The position numbers were made by a program, and so were the translations under genes. A stretch of 64,000 nucleotides of DNA, taken from positions 55,226 to 119,225 of the forward strand of contig CABIVS010000017.1 in the NCBI GenBank assembly GCA_902362375.1. Direction: 5' to 3'. This document shows positions 53,332-61,408 of the stretch, in pieces. The notes beneath the pieces were generated by a model that searched no databases, was not told the origin of the DNA, and worked only from the letters and a program-made list of their open reading frames with translations. This stretch comes from Bacteroidaceae bacterium. Lineage in GTDB: Bacteria; Bacteroidota; Bacteroidia; Bacteroidales; Bacteroidaceae. Each line of letters begins with the position of its first letter. Position 1 is the first letter of the stretch.

Positions 53332-54393
53332 TTATTCCAGCAGGATACTGCGTAACTGTTCAATTTCTTCTGCAGAAAGTCCGATTCCCTTTTTCAGATA
53401 GGCTTGTACGCTTCCATATTCTGCCTCAATCTGTTCTTTAGCAGCGTTCAGGAAATCTTCTTTTGCAGAGTAGATGGTTGTAATGGCTTCTTGCGAATTG
53501 ATCGACAGCTTATATGCATATTTAGAAGCTTTTGGAATATTAAAATAGTCATTACTCAAACGATAGTCTTCCATAATAACGTCCTCGTTGACACCAAGAG
53601 CGGCAAGCAATAAAGCGGAAACGACTCCTGTACGCCCTTTCCCGGATGTGCAATGAATTACAACCGGATAATGAGTACGGTCGAGAAGGACGGTGAACAG
53701 TTCTTTGAATTCCTTTCGGTAGTTTAGAACTAATTCCCGATTCATTTGTTCGACCAGACGGTAAATAGTGTCACTTTTTATCTTCTCTTCTTGAATTCCT
53801 TGCAGAATTTCTTCCATATTTCCTGTGAGGATAGGGATATGTATGATGTTAAATTCATCATCATGCAGTTGCGGGTAATTGTGACGTTCATTTTCAGAGC
53901 GTAAATCTATGATCGTTCGTATTCCCATGTTTTTAAGTTCCCTGCGGGAGCAGGGAGGAATACTGTCTATCTGTGCAGAACGGTATATCATTCCCCAGCG
54001 AAGTGATTTTCCTGTATCATAAGATTCATATCCCCCTAAATCACGGAAATTCTGTATGCCGGGGATGTTAATGTTGCGGGTGGCCACCTTAATCCGGTAT
54101 TTATTATTAAATACCATCAGGTAGTAATAACGTTGCGACGGATCGTTGGTTACGATTGTCATTTTTCCGCTCGAAATGTTAGCCATCGCGATGGGTGAAT
54201 CTTCCGGAATAAGTCCGGGAGAAGTGGAGGTGTATACTTTTACCTGTCCTTTCAATACCGGTGCTGTCTCCCATTTGATGATGCAGTTGCCTATATTATT
54301 TTCTTCACATACCACGGATATGGCAGGTGACGTGCCGGAACATGATGGGAGCACTAATAAAACAGTAAGCCAGCTTAACAGGTTTTTGTACAT
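53332..54393 (-). CDS. Lipoprotein tyrosine-phosphatase-family protein
   Basis: 353 residues, lipobox LPSC (Cys18), so anchored in an envelope membrane. The first domain (about 20-110) looks beta-sandwich/fibronectin-like (GNCIIKWETAPVLKGQVKVYTSTS). The phosphatase domain starts at PGIQNFRDLGGY and contains the CX5R loop HCTSGKGRTG (Cys248, Arg254), as in the Y_phosphatase3 group. An upstream in-frame ATG (54423) overlaps the -7 element, so I use 54393. The periplasmic or surface substrate is unknown; both phosphotyrosine and phosphoinositide activity occur in this group. Confidence 0.85.
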   Translation of the reverse strand: MYKNLLSWLTVLLVLPSCSGTSPAISVVCEENNIGNCIIKWETAPVLKGQVKVYTSTSPGLIPEDSPIAMANISSGKMTIVTNDPSQRYYYLMVFNNKYRIKVATRNINIPGIQNFRDLGGYESYDTGKSLRWGMIYRSAQIDSIPPCSRRELKNMGIRTIIDLRSENERHNYPQLHDDEFNIIHIPILTGNMEEILQGIQEEKIKSDTIYRLVEQMNRELVLNYRKEFKELFTVLLDRTHYPVVIHCTSGKGRTGVVSALLLAALGVNEDVIMEDYRLSNDYFNIPKASKYAYKLSINSQEAITTIYSAKEDFLNAAKEQIEAEYGSVQAYLKKGIGLSAEEIEQLRSILLE

Positions 54394-54420
54394 AGTTTCT
54401 TTGTCTTGAATCGTATACTG

Positions 54421-54428
54421 CAAAGATA
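54421..54428 (-). promoter_or_regulatory. -7 element for the phosphatase gene
   Basis: TATCTTTG on the minus strand, giving a leader of about 21 nt to ATG 54393. No clear -33. Confidence 0.5.
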
Positions 54429-54500
54429 AGAATTACCCCAAGAACTGATAATTCCTTTGCGATAATTAGCCAAAGTTAATAGTAATTTACGTGTTAAGAA

Positions 54501-54530
54501 AGGGCGCTACTTCTTGTAGAAGAGCGCCCT
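54501..54530 (-). terminator. Terminator after GH125
   Basis: AGGGCGCT / AGCGCCCT stem extended inward by CTTCT/AGAAG with a 3-nt loop, about 27 bp past the GH125 stop codon on the minus strand. Confidence 0.7.
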
Positions 54531-54556
54531 GAATGGGGAAATAACCCAAGTCTGCT

Positions 54557-56026
54557 TTATTGAATATTGTTCAATAAGTCTATTTTTCCTTCATTGACTA
54601 ACTTTAATATGAGTTCGCCGAATAAGGTGTTTTGCCAAGCGAACCAGGCACGTGTGAAGTTTTTAGGATCATCCTTGTGAAAAGACTCGTGCATGAATCC
54701 TGTTCCTGCATCTGTGTCCATCAGCATTTTTATACAAGCCTTGATTTCCTGGTCATCCTGACTGGTAAATGCTTTCATCATGATACTCATGGGCCATATC
54801 ATGTCATAGCCGATGTGGGGCCCTCCGATACCTTCTCCTGCCTTTCCCTTGAAGAAATAGGGGTTGTCCTTGCTCCATACGAAACGGCGTGTGTTTTGAT
54901 AAATAGGATCATTAATGTCTACATCGCCCAGATAGGGCATTGCCAGCAAACTCGGAACATTGGCGTCATCCATTAGGAAATGATTTCCGAATCCGTCTAC
55001 TTCAAAAGCATAGATAGTGCCGTACTTAGGATGATTGTAAGTTGCATATTTTTTTAGTGCAGTTTCTACTTCCTGTGCCAGATCTGTACATTGCTTTGCC
55101 AAATCACTATTCTTGTTTACGGTATTCAAAATTTCCGCGGCCTTCTTCAGGGAAGAAACTGCGAAGAAATTAGACGGTACGAGGAACTGTAAAGTTGTAG
55201 CATCGTCAGACGGACGGAAAGCTGAAACAATGAGTCCGACAGGATTCACGGGAGCACCTAATCCATCGTTGTTTAATGTGTCGAGTGCACGTTCTGTTTT
55301 ACGCTGGAATTTATAAGGACCTACTCCCTCTTTGCGCTGTTGTTCCTTGAAAGTTGTCAGTATGTTGGTTATAGCTTGTATCCATTCATTATCAAAAATA
55401 CTGGCATCACCAGTTTCTTTCCAATATTGATAGGCCAGACGCAGCGGATAACATAGGGAATCTATTTCCCATTTACGTTCGTGCAGTTCCGGTTTCATGT
55501 CGGTCAGGTCAGACATCCATTCTCCTCCGACAGCACCATCATTGAAAGCATTGGCATACGGATCAATATTGATACATTTGAATTGTCTCCGGATCACTCC
55601 TTCAAGCATTTTCTTCAATTCCGGATCTTTATCGGCCAGTTGTATATAAGGCCAGACCTGTGCTCCGGAATCCCGTAGCCACATGGCATGAATGTCACCT
55701 GTGTAAACGAAAGTATCTGGCTTACCGTCTGTTGTACGGTAGTGGACAGTTGTTTCGAGGGTATTGGGAAAACAATTCTCGAACATCCATGCCAGTTTTT
55801 GATTCGTAAGCAGCTTTTTCACTCGGATGATTTCTGCTTCCACAGCCTTTGATGTAAAAAGACGCTTATTTACAGGTGGACGGTTGCTTTTATAAGCGGC
55901 AATTTCAGCTGCCTGATTCACTACATTTGTATGATCTTTAGCTAAAACGAGTTCTGTAGCTTTGGCATGACTTCCCATTAACAGGGTAGTTGTAATAATA
56001 CATATTCCGATATTCTTTTTCTTCAT
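54557..56026 (-). CDS. Exo-alpha-1,6-mannosidase, GH125
   Basis: Exported 489-residue inverting mannosidase that trims non-reducing alpha-1,6-mannose. Signal peptide about 1-22. Family blocks: VYTGDIHAMWLRDSGAQVWPY near 108-128, NDGAVGGEWMSDLTDMKPELHERKWEIDSLCYPLRLAYQYWK, and HESFHKDDPKNFTRAWFAWQNTLFGELI at the end. The Asp of KWEIDSL and the Glu of HESF are my candidates for general acid and base. It lies 34 bp downstream of GH76, so the pair forms an operon; GH76 would cut the mannan backbone and GH125 would trim the products. Confidence 0.92.
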   Translation of the reverse strand: MKKKNIGICIITTTLLMGSHAKATELVLAKDHTNVVNQAAEIAAYKSNRPPVNKRLFTSKAVEAEIIRVKKLLTNQKLAWMFENCFPNTLETTVHYRTTDGKPDTFVYTGDIHAMWLRDSGAQVWPYIQLADKDPELKKMLEGVIRRQFKCINIDPYANAFNDGAVGGEWMSDLTDMKPELHERKWEIDSLCYPLRLAYQYWKETGDASIFDNEWIQAITNILTTFKEQQRKEGVGPYKFQRKTERALDTLNNDGLGAPVNPVGLIVSAFRPSDDATTLQFLVPSNFFAVSSLKKAAEILNTVNKNSDLAKQCTDLAQEVETALKKYATYNHPKYGTIYAFEVDGFGNHFLMDDANVPSLLAMPYLGDVDINDPIYQNTRRFVWSKDNPYFFKGKAGEGIGGPHIGYDMIWPMSIMMKAFTSQDDQEIKACIKMLMDTDAGTGFMHESFHKDDPKNFTRAWFAWQNTLFGELILKLVNEGKIDLLNNIQ

Positions 56027-56060
56027 ATCTCCATGTTTTTAAGAGGATTATTAAAATTGG

Positions 56061-57224
56061 TTATTGTAAATCGATTCCGCCTAGTCTTCCATACATTTCT
56101 ACGAAAGCAGCTTGTGTAAGAAGCCATTTCTTTTCGCTTTTATCTGTTCCGCTCCAGTCTGTCTGAAATAGTCCCCGTTCATCCCTGGCATGATCCCATG
56201 CATAGTCGAGGCTTTTTTGGAAATCGGTTAGATAAGTCTTGTTATGGTCTATCTGATAAAGTTCAATGAAACCTCTAAGCATAACTGCCGTGAACCAAAT
56301 ATTCCCTTTTTTCAGTAATTGAAATGTTTGTCCATCCGGAGAGGTAAAATGAGTGAAAAAGTATCTATGACACGCTTCTGCTATGTTTTGAGCATCTTCC
56401 AGATAATTTTTCTGTTTGGTAATTTGGTAGAGCAGGGCGGCTGCCTGCATCATTTGTCCACTGTTATAGGCAAATTTGGCACGGCCGATTTTCTTATTGA
56501 GTGCGATGTTGTCGAAATATAGATGATCTTCTGGATCTTCTAAGTTCTTTTTAGTCCATTCATATAATTCTTTCCCTTGCTTTAAATAGGTATTGTCTTG
56601 AGTTGCCTGAAATAGCTTGAGAGCAAATACAGCTCCCGGTGCATTGGAACAGGTATTTTTGGATTCTTTCTTTTGTTCACACCAGTAGATTCCTCCGCCA
56701 AGTACATCGTCTTTTCCACTAAGGATGAACTCCCATATGAGTTTGGCTTTTTCCAGATATGCTTGTTTCTTTGTCATGCGATAAGAATCGGTAAAATCGA
56801 TGCCCAACCAGACGTTATCATCATAGAAACGGTCGGAAACTGGTTGGTTGCTTATATAAGAAGAGTAGGCGAATGGCTCTCTTTTTTTGTCGAAATATTC
56901 TTCCAGTCCGGGCAGTACTCTTTTTTCCAGAAGTTTTTTGTACTTCTTATTTTCAGTTGTTTCCAGTAATGCGTTCACGGCAGAGAATGTACCTGAATAT
57001 GGCCAGAGGTAAGAGTATTCGTTTCGTCTTTTTGCTTGCTCTTGTGATGCCAGATAAGTTGCTTCATTATTTTGGTCAAAAGGATAATTTTCACGTAAAA
57101 GGCAAGTGTTGGGTGCTGCATAGTTTTGGTACAGGGCATCCAAAGTTTGCTGTGCTTTTTCTGTGTTGGGATTTGCATTTGCAATGGTGAAAGCGCAAAT
57201 AACATTAAGTAATAGGCTATTCAT
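56061..57224 (-). CDS. Endo-alpha-1,6-mannanase, GH76
   Basis: 387-residue secreted retaining mannanase with an (alpha/alpha)6 barrel; it cuts the alpha-1,6-mannose backbone of yeast-type mannan. The catalytic Asp pair is Asp135-Asp136 in FYDDNVWLGID. Other family blocks: EYSYLWPYSGTFSAVNALLE, GGGIYWCEQKK, CSNAPGAVFALKLFQAT and KFAYNSGQMMQAAALLYQIT. The N-terminus is short and hydrophobic (MNSLLLNVICAFTIANA), consistent with a signal peptide without a lipobox at its end. First gene of the GH76-GH125 operon, behind a promoter at 57337-57367 and a leader stem-loop. Confidence 0.92.
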   Translation of the reverse strand: MNSLLLNVICAFTIANANPNTEKAQQTLDALYQNYAAPNTCLLRENYPFDQNNEATYLASQEQAKRRNEYSYLWPYSGTFSAVNALLETTENKKYKKLLEKRVLPGLEEYFDKKREPFAYSSYISNQPVSDRFYDDNVWLGIDFTDSYRMTKKQAYLEKAKLIWEFILSGKDDVLGGGIYWCEQKKESKNTCSNAPGAVFALKLFQATQDNTYLKQGKELYEWTKKNLEDPEDHLYFDNIALNKKIGRAKFAYNSGQMMQAAALLYQITKQKNYLEDAQNIAEACHRYFFTHFTSPDGQTFQLLKKGNIWFTAVMLRGFIELYQIDHNKTYLTDFQKSLDYAWDHARDERGLFQTDWSGTDKSEKKWLLTQAAFVEMYGRLGGIDLQ

Positions 57225-57288
57225 AATTTTTTCTTTAAGTAGTGTTTATATAAATAGTAGTTTGAATTAATCCGCAGGTTTTATTGTG

Positions 57289-57329
57289 GCAGTAGCCATT
57301 GGAGATTAAATTTCCAAATGTAGCACTGC
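57289..57329 (-). promoter_or_regulatory. Stem-loop in the GH76 leader (candidate operator or RNA structure)
   Basis: GCAGT-AGC-CATTGGA pairs with TCCAAATG-TAGC-ACTGC around an AT-rich loop, with one bulged base. It starts at the expected transcription start and extends into the leader of about 107 nt. It could bind the adjacent SusR-like regulator. Confidence 0.35.
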
Positions 57330-57336
57330 GACTCTA

Positions 57337-57367
57337 CAAAAATACCTTTTTCCTGCAACTTTTTAAA
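57337..57367 (-). promoter_or_regulatory. Promoter of the GH76-GH125 operon
   Basis: On the minus strand: TTTA (57367-57364), 19 bp, TATTTTTG (57344-57337). The -7 is consensus; the -33 matches 3 of 4. Predicted start near 57331. Confidence 0.6.
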
Positions 57368-57492
57368 TGGGAAGTAAGTAGATTGTAAATAGTTGTTAGT
57401 GTTATGTTATTGATAATTAGTAGTATGACGATTGATTTACATCCAATAAATGTAAACGATGCTGTATGATTAATACACTATTATTCCCGGAT

Positions 57493-59097
57493 TTATTGTC
57501 CGATTCGAGCTACTTTTTCTTCAAATTCATTCCGGTCTCCATTTGCTTTGATCCGCATTTTTGAGCGATAATTATAGATGGTAGATAAGGAGTATTGTAG
57601 GAAATGCGCAATTTTCACGCTGTCTGTAATTCCGAGCCGGATAAGTGCGAAGATTCGCAATTCAGGTGTTAAGAGTTTGCCGGGTCCCGGAATAATTGCA
57701 TTTTCCGGTAAGAGCAATGCGTTAAAATCTTCAACGAAATTAGGGAAGAGATTCAAGATTGCTTTGTCGAAATTATTGTAAAACTCTACCAGATCTTCTT
57801 CTGTATTGAGTGAAGAGTGGAGGAAAGAGGTTACTTTATTTATATCTTCACTTTTGGCTATTTTGAGTGCTCTTTTCTTAAAATTGGCTATTTTAGTGAT
57901 ATAACTGGTATATTGTTCCATATACAACCCTACATATTCTTCTTTGATTTTATTGTTATCTGCCAATATTGAGTTCATTTGTTGTATTTCGTAAAGATGG
58001 TGCGACAAACTCTCATTAGTTTGCTCTACTTTTCCTTTTTGCTTTTTTAATTGTATGAACAAAATAAATAGCAGAATACAAACCAGGCACAATGCCGTAA
58101 GCAATATTGTTATGATGATAAATTTATGTTTTTCCTTCTCTTGAAATGCCTTATCTATGAAAAGATACATGTCGGAGGCTTCGATTGTGTTAATTCTCGC
58201 ATTGCATAGGATAGCATCCTCCATTGCATTTTTCATGTATTTATATGCCCGGTCTATATCTCCACTTTCAAAAATCAGCTTGGCTAATATTTTTAAGGAA
58301 AGATTTTCTCTGGCTCCATTTAATATATCGGAGATGGCTGATATTGCGAAATATTTAATCGCATTTTCACGGTCATTTTTACCTTGATAGGCAGATGCCA
58401 GAGAATATGCTATTATTCCGGCATTTCGTGAATATGGTGCATAACTCTCGTAAACACTGTCCAGTATGTGAATAGCGTCATCATACTTTTTATGGAAAAG
58501 AAGAGTCGGGGCGGCTATAAAAGCTCGTACGTTCGATGGTACTTCTTTACATTGAAGCAGTGAATCGCGATAAATTTGTGCTATCAGATCATTTTCTTGT
58601 GAATCGTGCTCGTTGGAGGCAAAAGCTTTCTGGTGATTGTAGATTGTGACTTGTCCGAGAAAGAATTCGGCTTTGAGTCTAGGGGATAGCTGCTCTTGTT
58701 GCATCAAATTGGTAATCGCCAGAGCTTCTTTGAAAAAGCCCATCGAAGATAATATTCTTGAATAATCCAGTTTTGCTTCAATTAAAAGTTCTTTGTCATT
58801 ACTTTCTTGAGCAAACCTGTTCATATGGATGGCATAGGCTAAAGCGGAATCTTTTTGGAAAGATGAATACTCAAAACAAAGGGATTGCGCTATCCCGACT
58901 TTTTTCCGGATGTTTCCGGATTGCCTTAATACTATTTTCAGGCTGTCTATCTGTCTTTGCTTCTGTTTGGTATAGCTAGCTTTATTTTGTAGAGATTTAT
59001 CTAATACTTTTAATAATGTTTTCACTTCATCATTCGCTTTTACGGGCAAACTGATGAAGATTAGGACTATCAATAGAGGTAAAATAAATCTTTTCAT
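57493..59097 (-). CDS. SusR-like membrane-bound transcriptional regulator (DUF6377 type)
   Basis: 534 residues. A signal/anchor segment (1-21) is followed by a helical, tetratricopeptide-like sensor region exposed to the periplasm (about 25-325). One membrane segment lies at about 330-352 (FIIITILLTALCLVCILLFILFI), then a coiled coil (LKKQKGKVEQTNESLSHHL). The cytoplasmic part ends in a LuxR-like helix-turn-helix (LLTPELRIFALIRLGITDSVKIAHFLQYSLSTIYNYRSKMRIKA). Size and layout match SusR, the starch regulator of B. thetaiotaomicron. It is transcribed in the same direction as GH76-GH125, 268 bp upstream, so it likely senses mannan oligosaccharide. Confidence 0.82.
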   Translation of the reverse strand: MKRFILPLLIVLIFISLPVKANDEVKTLLKVLDKSLQNKASYTKQKQRQIDSLKIVLRQSGNIRKKVGIAQSLCFEYSSFQKDSALAYAIHMNRFAQESNDKELLIEAKLDYSRILSSMGFFKEALAITNLMQQEQLSPRLKAEFFLGQVTIYNHQKAFASNEHDSQENDLIAQIYRDSLLQCKEVPSNVRAFIAAPTLLFHKKYDDAIHILDSVYESYAPYSRNAGIIAYSLASAYQGKNDRENAIKYFAISAISDILNGARENLSLKILAKLIFESGDIDRAYKYMKNAMEDAILCNARINTIEASDMYLFIDKAFQEKEKHKFIIITILLTALCLVCILLFILFIQLKKQKGKVEQTNESLSHHLYEIQQMNSILADNNKIKEEYVGLYMEQYTSYITKIANFKKRALKIAKSEDINKVTSFLHSSLNTEEDLVEFYNNFDKAILNLFPNFVEDFNALLLPENAIIPGPGKLLTPELRIFALIRLGITDSVKIAHFLQYSLSTIYNYRSKMRIKANGDRNEFEEKVARIGQ

Positions 59098-59134
59098 ATA
59101 TTAAGTAAGATTGCTTATTGAACATGGTTGTTTG

Positions 59135-59142
59135 CAAAGATA
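59135..59142 (-). promoter_or_regulatory. -7 element for the SusR-like regulator
   Basis: TATCTTTG on the minus strand; leader about 32 nt. It lies only 3 bp from the end of the pfkB terminator. Confidence 0.5.
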
Positions 59143-59145
59143 AGG

Positions 59146-59191
59146 AAATCCATATTAAGTTAAGGTTGACAGATTAACTTAATATGGATTT
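59146..59191 (-). terminator. Terminator of the LOG-SIS-PfkB operon
   Basis: Perfect 18-bp stem AAATCCATATTAAGTTAA / TTAACTTAATATGGATTT with a 10-nt loop, about 58 bp past the pfkB stop. Confidence 0.8.
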
Positions 59192-59249
59192 TATGGAAAT
59201 AGGGATTTCGCTGGATGAACGACTTGTATCCAAATCCTTATTTGTAATA

Positions 59250-60170
59250 TCACTTGTATTTTTGTGCAAACTCCACCGAAACCGAATTGCTGAAACTTCG
59301 GCAAACTTCAGCTGCAAAGTCTTTTCCGCATTGGATTATTTTATCCCAGATCTCTTCATTCAAGTTATTTAGATCGCGGTATCGGACATCGTATTTAATT
59401 AATCCGTAGATCAGCCCTGCATTGAAGTTATCACCGGCTCCGATGGTGCTGACTGCCTGTAATGGCTCTATCGGATAATCTTTATTGACCAGATTAGTGC
59501 GTAACGCTACCTTTTCCGCACCTGCAGTACAGATGAACCGGGGACAGTAGAATTTGATTTTATCTTTGTAAATCTTGTCTATATCCTGCATGCCATACAT
59601 ATATAGAAAATCTTCTAAAGAACCACGTACAATATCCGCATATTCCAGATTCTCAATAATGGTCGGAGCCAGCTTCATGGCTTCATTCTTGTGTGAAGAA
59701 CGGAAATTCGGGTCATAATAGATAATGGCTTTCTTTTCACGTGCCTGATCTAGTAGTTCAAGAATCTTCTCCCTTAGAACCGGATTCAGTGCATAATAAG
59801 AACCCACCATGACAATGTCGTCTTCCTCCAGTTTCGGAAACAGAACATCCAGACGTTGCTTCGGGTAGTCTTTGTAGAAGATATATTCGGCATCACTCTG
59901 CTCGTTCAGGAAAGCTAAAGATACGGGTGATTTTCCATCCGGGAATACATTCACATGATCGGTCGGGATATGATTCTCACGCATGAACTGCAGGATAATA
60001 TTGCCTACACGGTCATTTCCGGTTTCACTGATGAAGCCGACGTTTATTCCCATTCGTCCCAATGAGACAATACCGTTGAATACAGAACCTCCCGGTACGG
60101 CGGCAGAAGGCTGGTCACCTCGAAAGATGATATCGAGGATGGTCTCTCCGATACCGATTACTTTTCGCAT
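59250..60170 (-). CDS. PfkB-family carbohydrate kinase
   Basis: 306-residue ribokinase-fold sugar kinase. N-terminal GIGETILDIIFRG with the double-glycine substrate loop AVPGGSVFNGIVSLGRMG; C-terminal signature STIGAGDNFNAGL with catalytic Asp247. The length matches fructokinase-like members, but the sugar cannot be deduced. Its first 13 bp overlap the end of the SIS gene, so the two are translationally coupled. A sugar-phosphate isomerase, a kinase and a LOG-type hydrolase in one operon suggest sugar-phosphate or ribonucleotide salvage. Confidence 0.87.
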   Translation of the reverse strand: MRKVIGIGETILDIIFRGDQPSAAVPGGSVFNGIVSLGRMGINVGFISETGNDRVGNIILQFMRENHIPTDHVNVFPDGKSPVSLAFLNEQSDAEYIFYKDYPKQRLDVLFPKLEEDDIVMVGSYYALNPVLREKILELLDQAREKKAIIYYDPNFRSSHKNEAMKLAPTIIENLEYADIVRGSLEDFLYMYGMQDIDKIYKDKIKFYCPRFICTAGAEKVALRTNLVNKDYPIEPLQAVSTIGAGDNFNAGLIYGLIKYDVRYRDLNNLNEEIWDKIIQCGKDFAAEVCRSFSNSVSVEFAQKYK

Positions 60171-60763
60171 AGTGATCTTGATTTTTCTCCCAGATAACCG
60201 CCGTGGTGACGTTTTGAATATTCAGCGATAGTAAATCCTGTTTCCTTCATGGTTTGTACTACCAATATATCTCCGATCACTGTCATGGCAGTAGTAGATG
60301 TAGTAGGAGTCATCCCTAACACACAGACTTCTGCAGGCTTGCCGGTACTTAGGCAGACATCCGATTCTTTTGCCAGCGGACTATCCGGATTTCCGGTGAT
60401 AACGATAAACTTCAGATCCGGGTCCAGATTATGAGCCAAACGGGTTAATTCCACAATCTCACGTGTCTTGCCAGAGTTAGAGATCAGCAGGAGCAGATCG
60501 TTTTCTTGTAAGATACCCAAATCCCCGTGTTGCGCCTCGCTGGGATGCAGAAAGACGGATGGAATACCGGTGGAACAGAAAGTCGTAGCAATGTTCATAG
60601 CAATCTGTCCGGCTTTTCCCATACCGGAAGTTACCAGTTTTCCCTTCTTCTGATGTATTTGTTCTACAATCAGTTTCACCGCTTTTTCATAAGCATCTGT
60701 TACAGGGATGTTGAGCACAGCTTGTGCTTCCTGTTGCAAAAGTTGTTTGATGGAGTCTATCAT
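60158..60763 (-). CDS. SIS-domain sugar-phosphate isomerase (KdsD/KpsF-like, no CBS domains)
   Basis: 201 residues forming one SIS domain: KGKLVTSGMGKAGQIAMNIATTFCSTGIPSVFLHPSEAQHGDLGIL and LLISNSGKTREIVEL are the phosphosugar-binding blocks typical of arabinose-5-phosphate isomerases. KdsD proteins usually carry two CBS domains after the SIS domain; these are absent, as in shorter Bacteroides versions. Possible reactions: D-ribulose-5-phosphate to D-arabinose-5-phosphate, or another aldose-ketose phosphate pair. The middle gene of a three-gene operon, 6 bp after the LOG gene. Confidence 0.85.
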   Translation of the reverse strand: MIDSIKQLLQQEAQAVLNIPVTDAYEKAVKLIVEQIHQKKGKLVTSGMGKAGQIAMNIATTFCSTGIPSVFLHPSEAQHGDLGILQENDLLLLISNSGKTREIVELTRLAHNLDPDLKFIVITGNPDSPLAKESDVCLSTGKPAEVCVLGMTPTTSTTAMTVIGDILVVQTMKETGFTIAEYSKRHHGGYLGEKSRSLCEK

Positions 60764-60769
60764 ATAGGA

Positions 60770-61303
60770 TCAGTTTATTTTTTCTTTTAATTCATTTAAT
60801 GTGTTTGCTACTTCGTAATAGGTTGAGAAAGGCTGTCGTGCAAAACCTTTGTCCTCCAGGGTGTGGAGTGCTTTTAATAGCTCATCGTAAAAACCATATT
60901 CATTGTAGAAAATGACCTTCTTCCGGTGATATCCGATGGAGGCAGCGGCTATTACGTGGAAAATCTCATCAAGTGTACCGACACCTCCGGGAAGAGCAAC
61001 CAATACTTCCGACTTCTCCGTTATGATATCTTTGCGGTCACTCAAGTTACGGGTATGAATTTCTTCATCTAACAGAGTGCTTACCTTGCCGTTCTCTTCC
61101 AGTTTGGCAGGAACTACTCCAATGACCTTACCGCCATTTTCTTTCACGGCACGGGCTATGCATTCCATTAATCCGAGGCTGGCTCCTCCATATATCAAGG
61201 TTTTGCCTGTCTGCCCCATCCATTTGCCTATTTGGCCGGCGCTTTCGAAGTACATTTTGTCAATGTTATCGGAGGCGGAACAGAATATTCCTATCTTTTC
61301 CAT
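60770..61303 (-). CDS. LOG-family protein (TIGR00730, nucleotide 5'-monophosphate phosphoribohydrolase-like)
   Basis: 177 residues with a Rossmann fold: start EKIGIFCSAS, then GKTLIYGGASLGLMECIARAV, and the signature PGGVGTLDE near 103-111. LOG-type enzymes split base and ribose 5-phosphate from (often N6-modified) AMP. The frame is open upstream to 61357, but the promoter at 61328-61358 overlaps that part, so I start at ATG 61303. First gene of the operon with SIS and PfkB. Confidence 0.9.
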   Translation of the reverse strand: MEKIGIFCSASDNIDKMYFESAGQIGKWMGQTGKTLIYGGASLGLMECIARAVKENGGKVIGVVPAKLEENGKVSTLLDEEIHTRNLSDRKDIITEKSEVLVALPGGVGTLDEIFHVIAAASIGYHRKKVIFYNEYGFYDELLKALHTLEDKGFARQPFSTYYEVANTLNELKEKIN

Positions 61304-61327
61304 ATACGTTGTTGCTGTTATAGTCCA

Positions 61328-61358
61328 CAAATATCTGCAATTTTCTATAAACAGCAAT
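61328..61358 (-). promoter_or_regulatory. Promoter of the LOG-SIS-PfkB operon
   Basis: On the minus strand: ATTG (61358-61355), 19 bp, GATATTTG (61335-61328). One mismatch in each element, correct spacing; start near 61322. Confidence 0.5.
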
Positions 61359-61369
61359 AAGTTTTATTG

Positions 61370-61377
61370 TATTTTTG
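61370..61377 (+). promoter_or_regulatory. -7 element for the M16 peptidase gene
   Basis: TATTTTTG fits TAnnTTTG; leader about 25 nt to ATG 61409. Its -33 region overlaps that of the divergent LOG promoter. Confidence 0.5.
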
Positions 61378-61408
61378 TGGCATTAATTCAATAAGGAAGT
61401 ATAAAACG

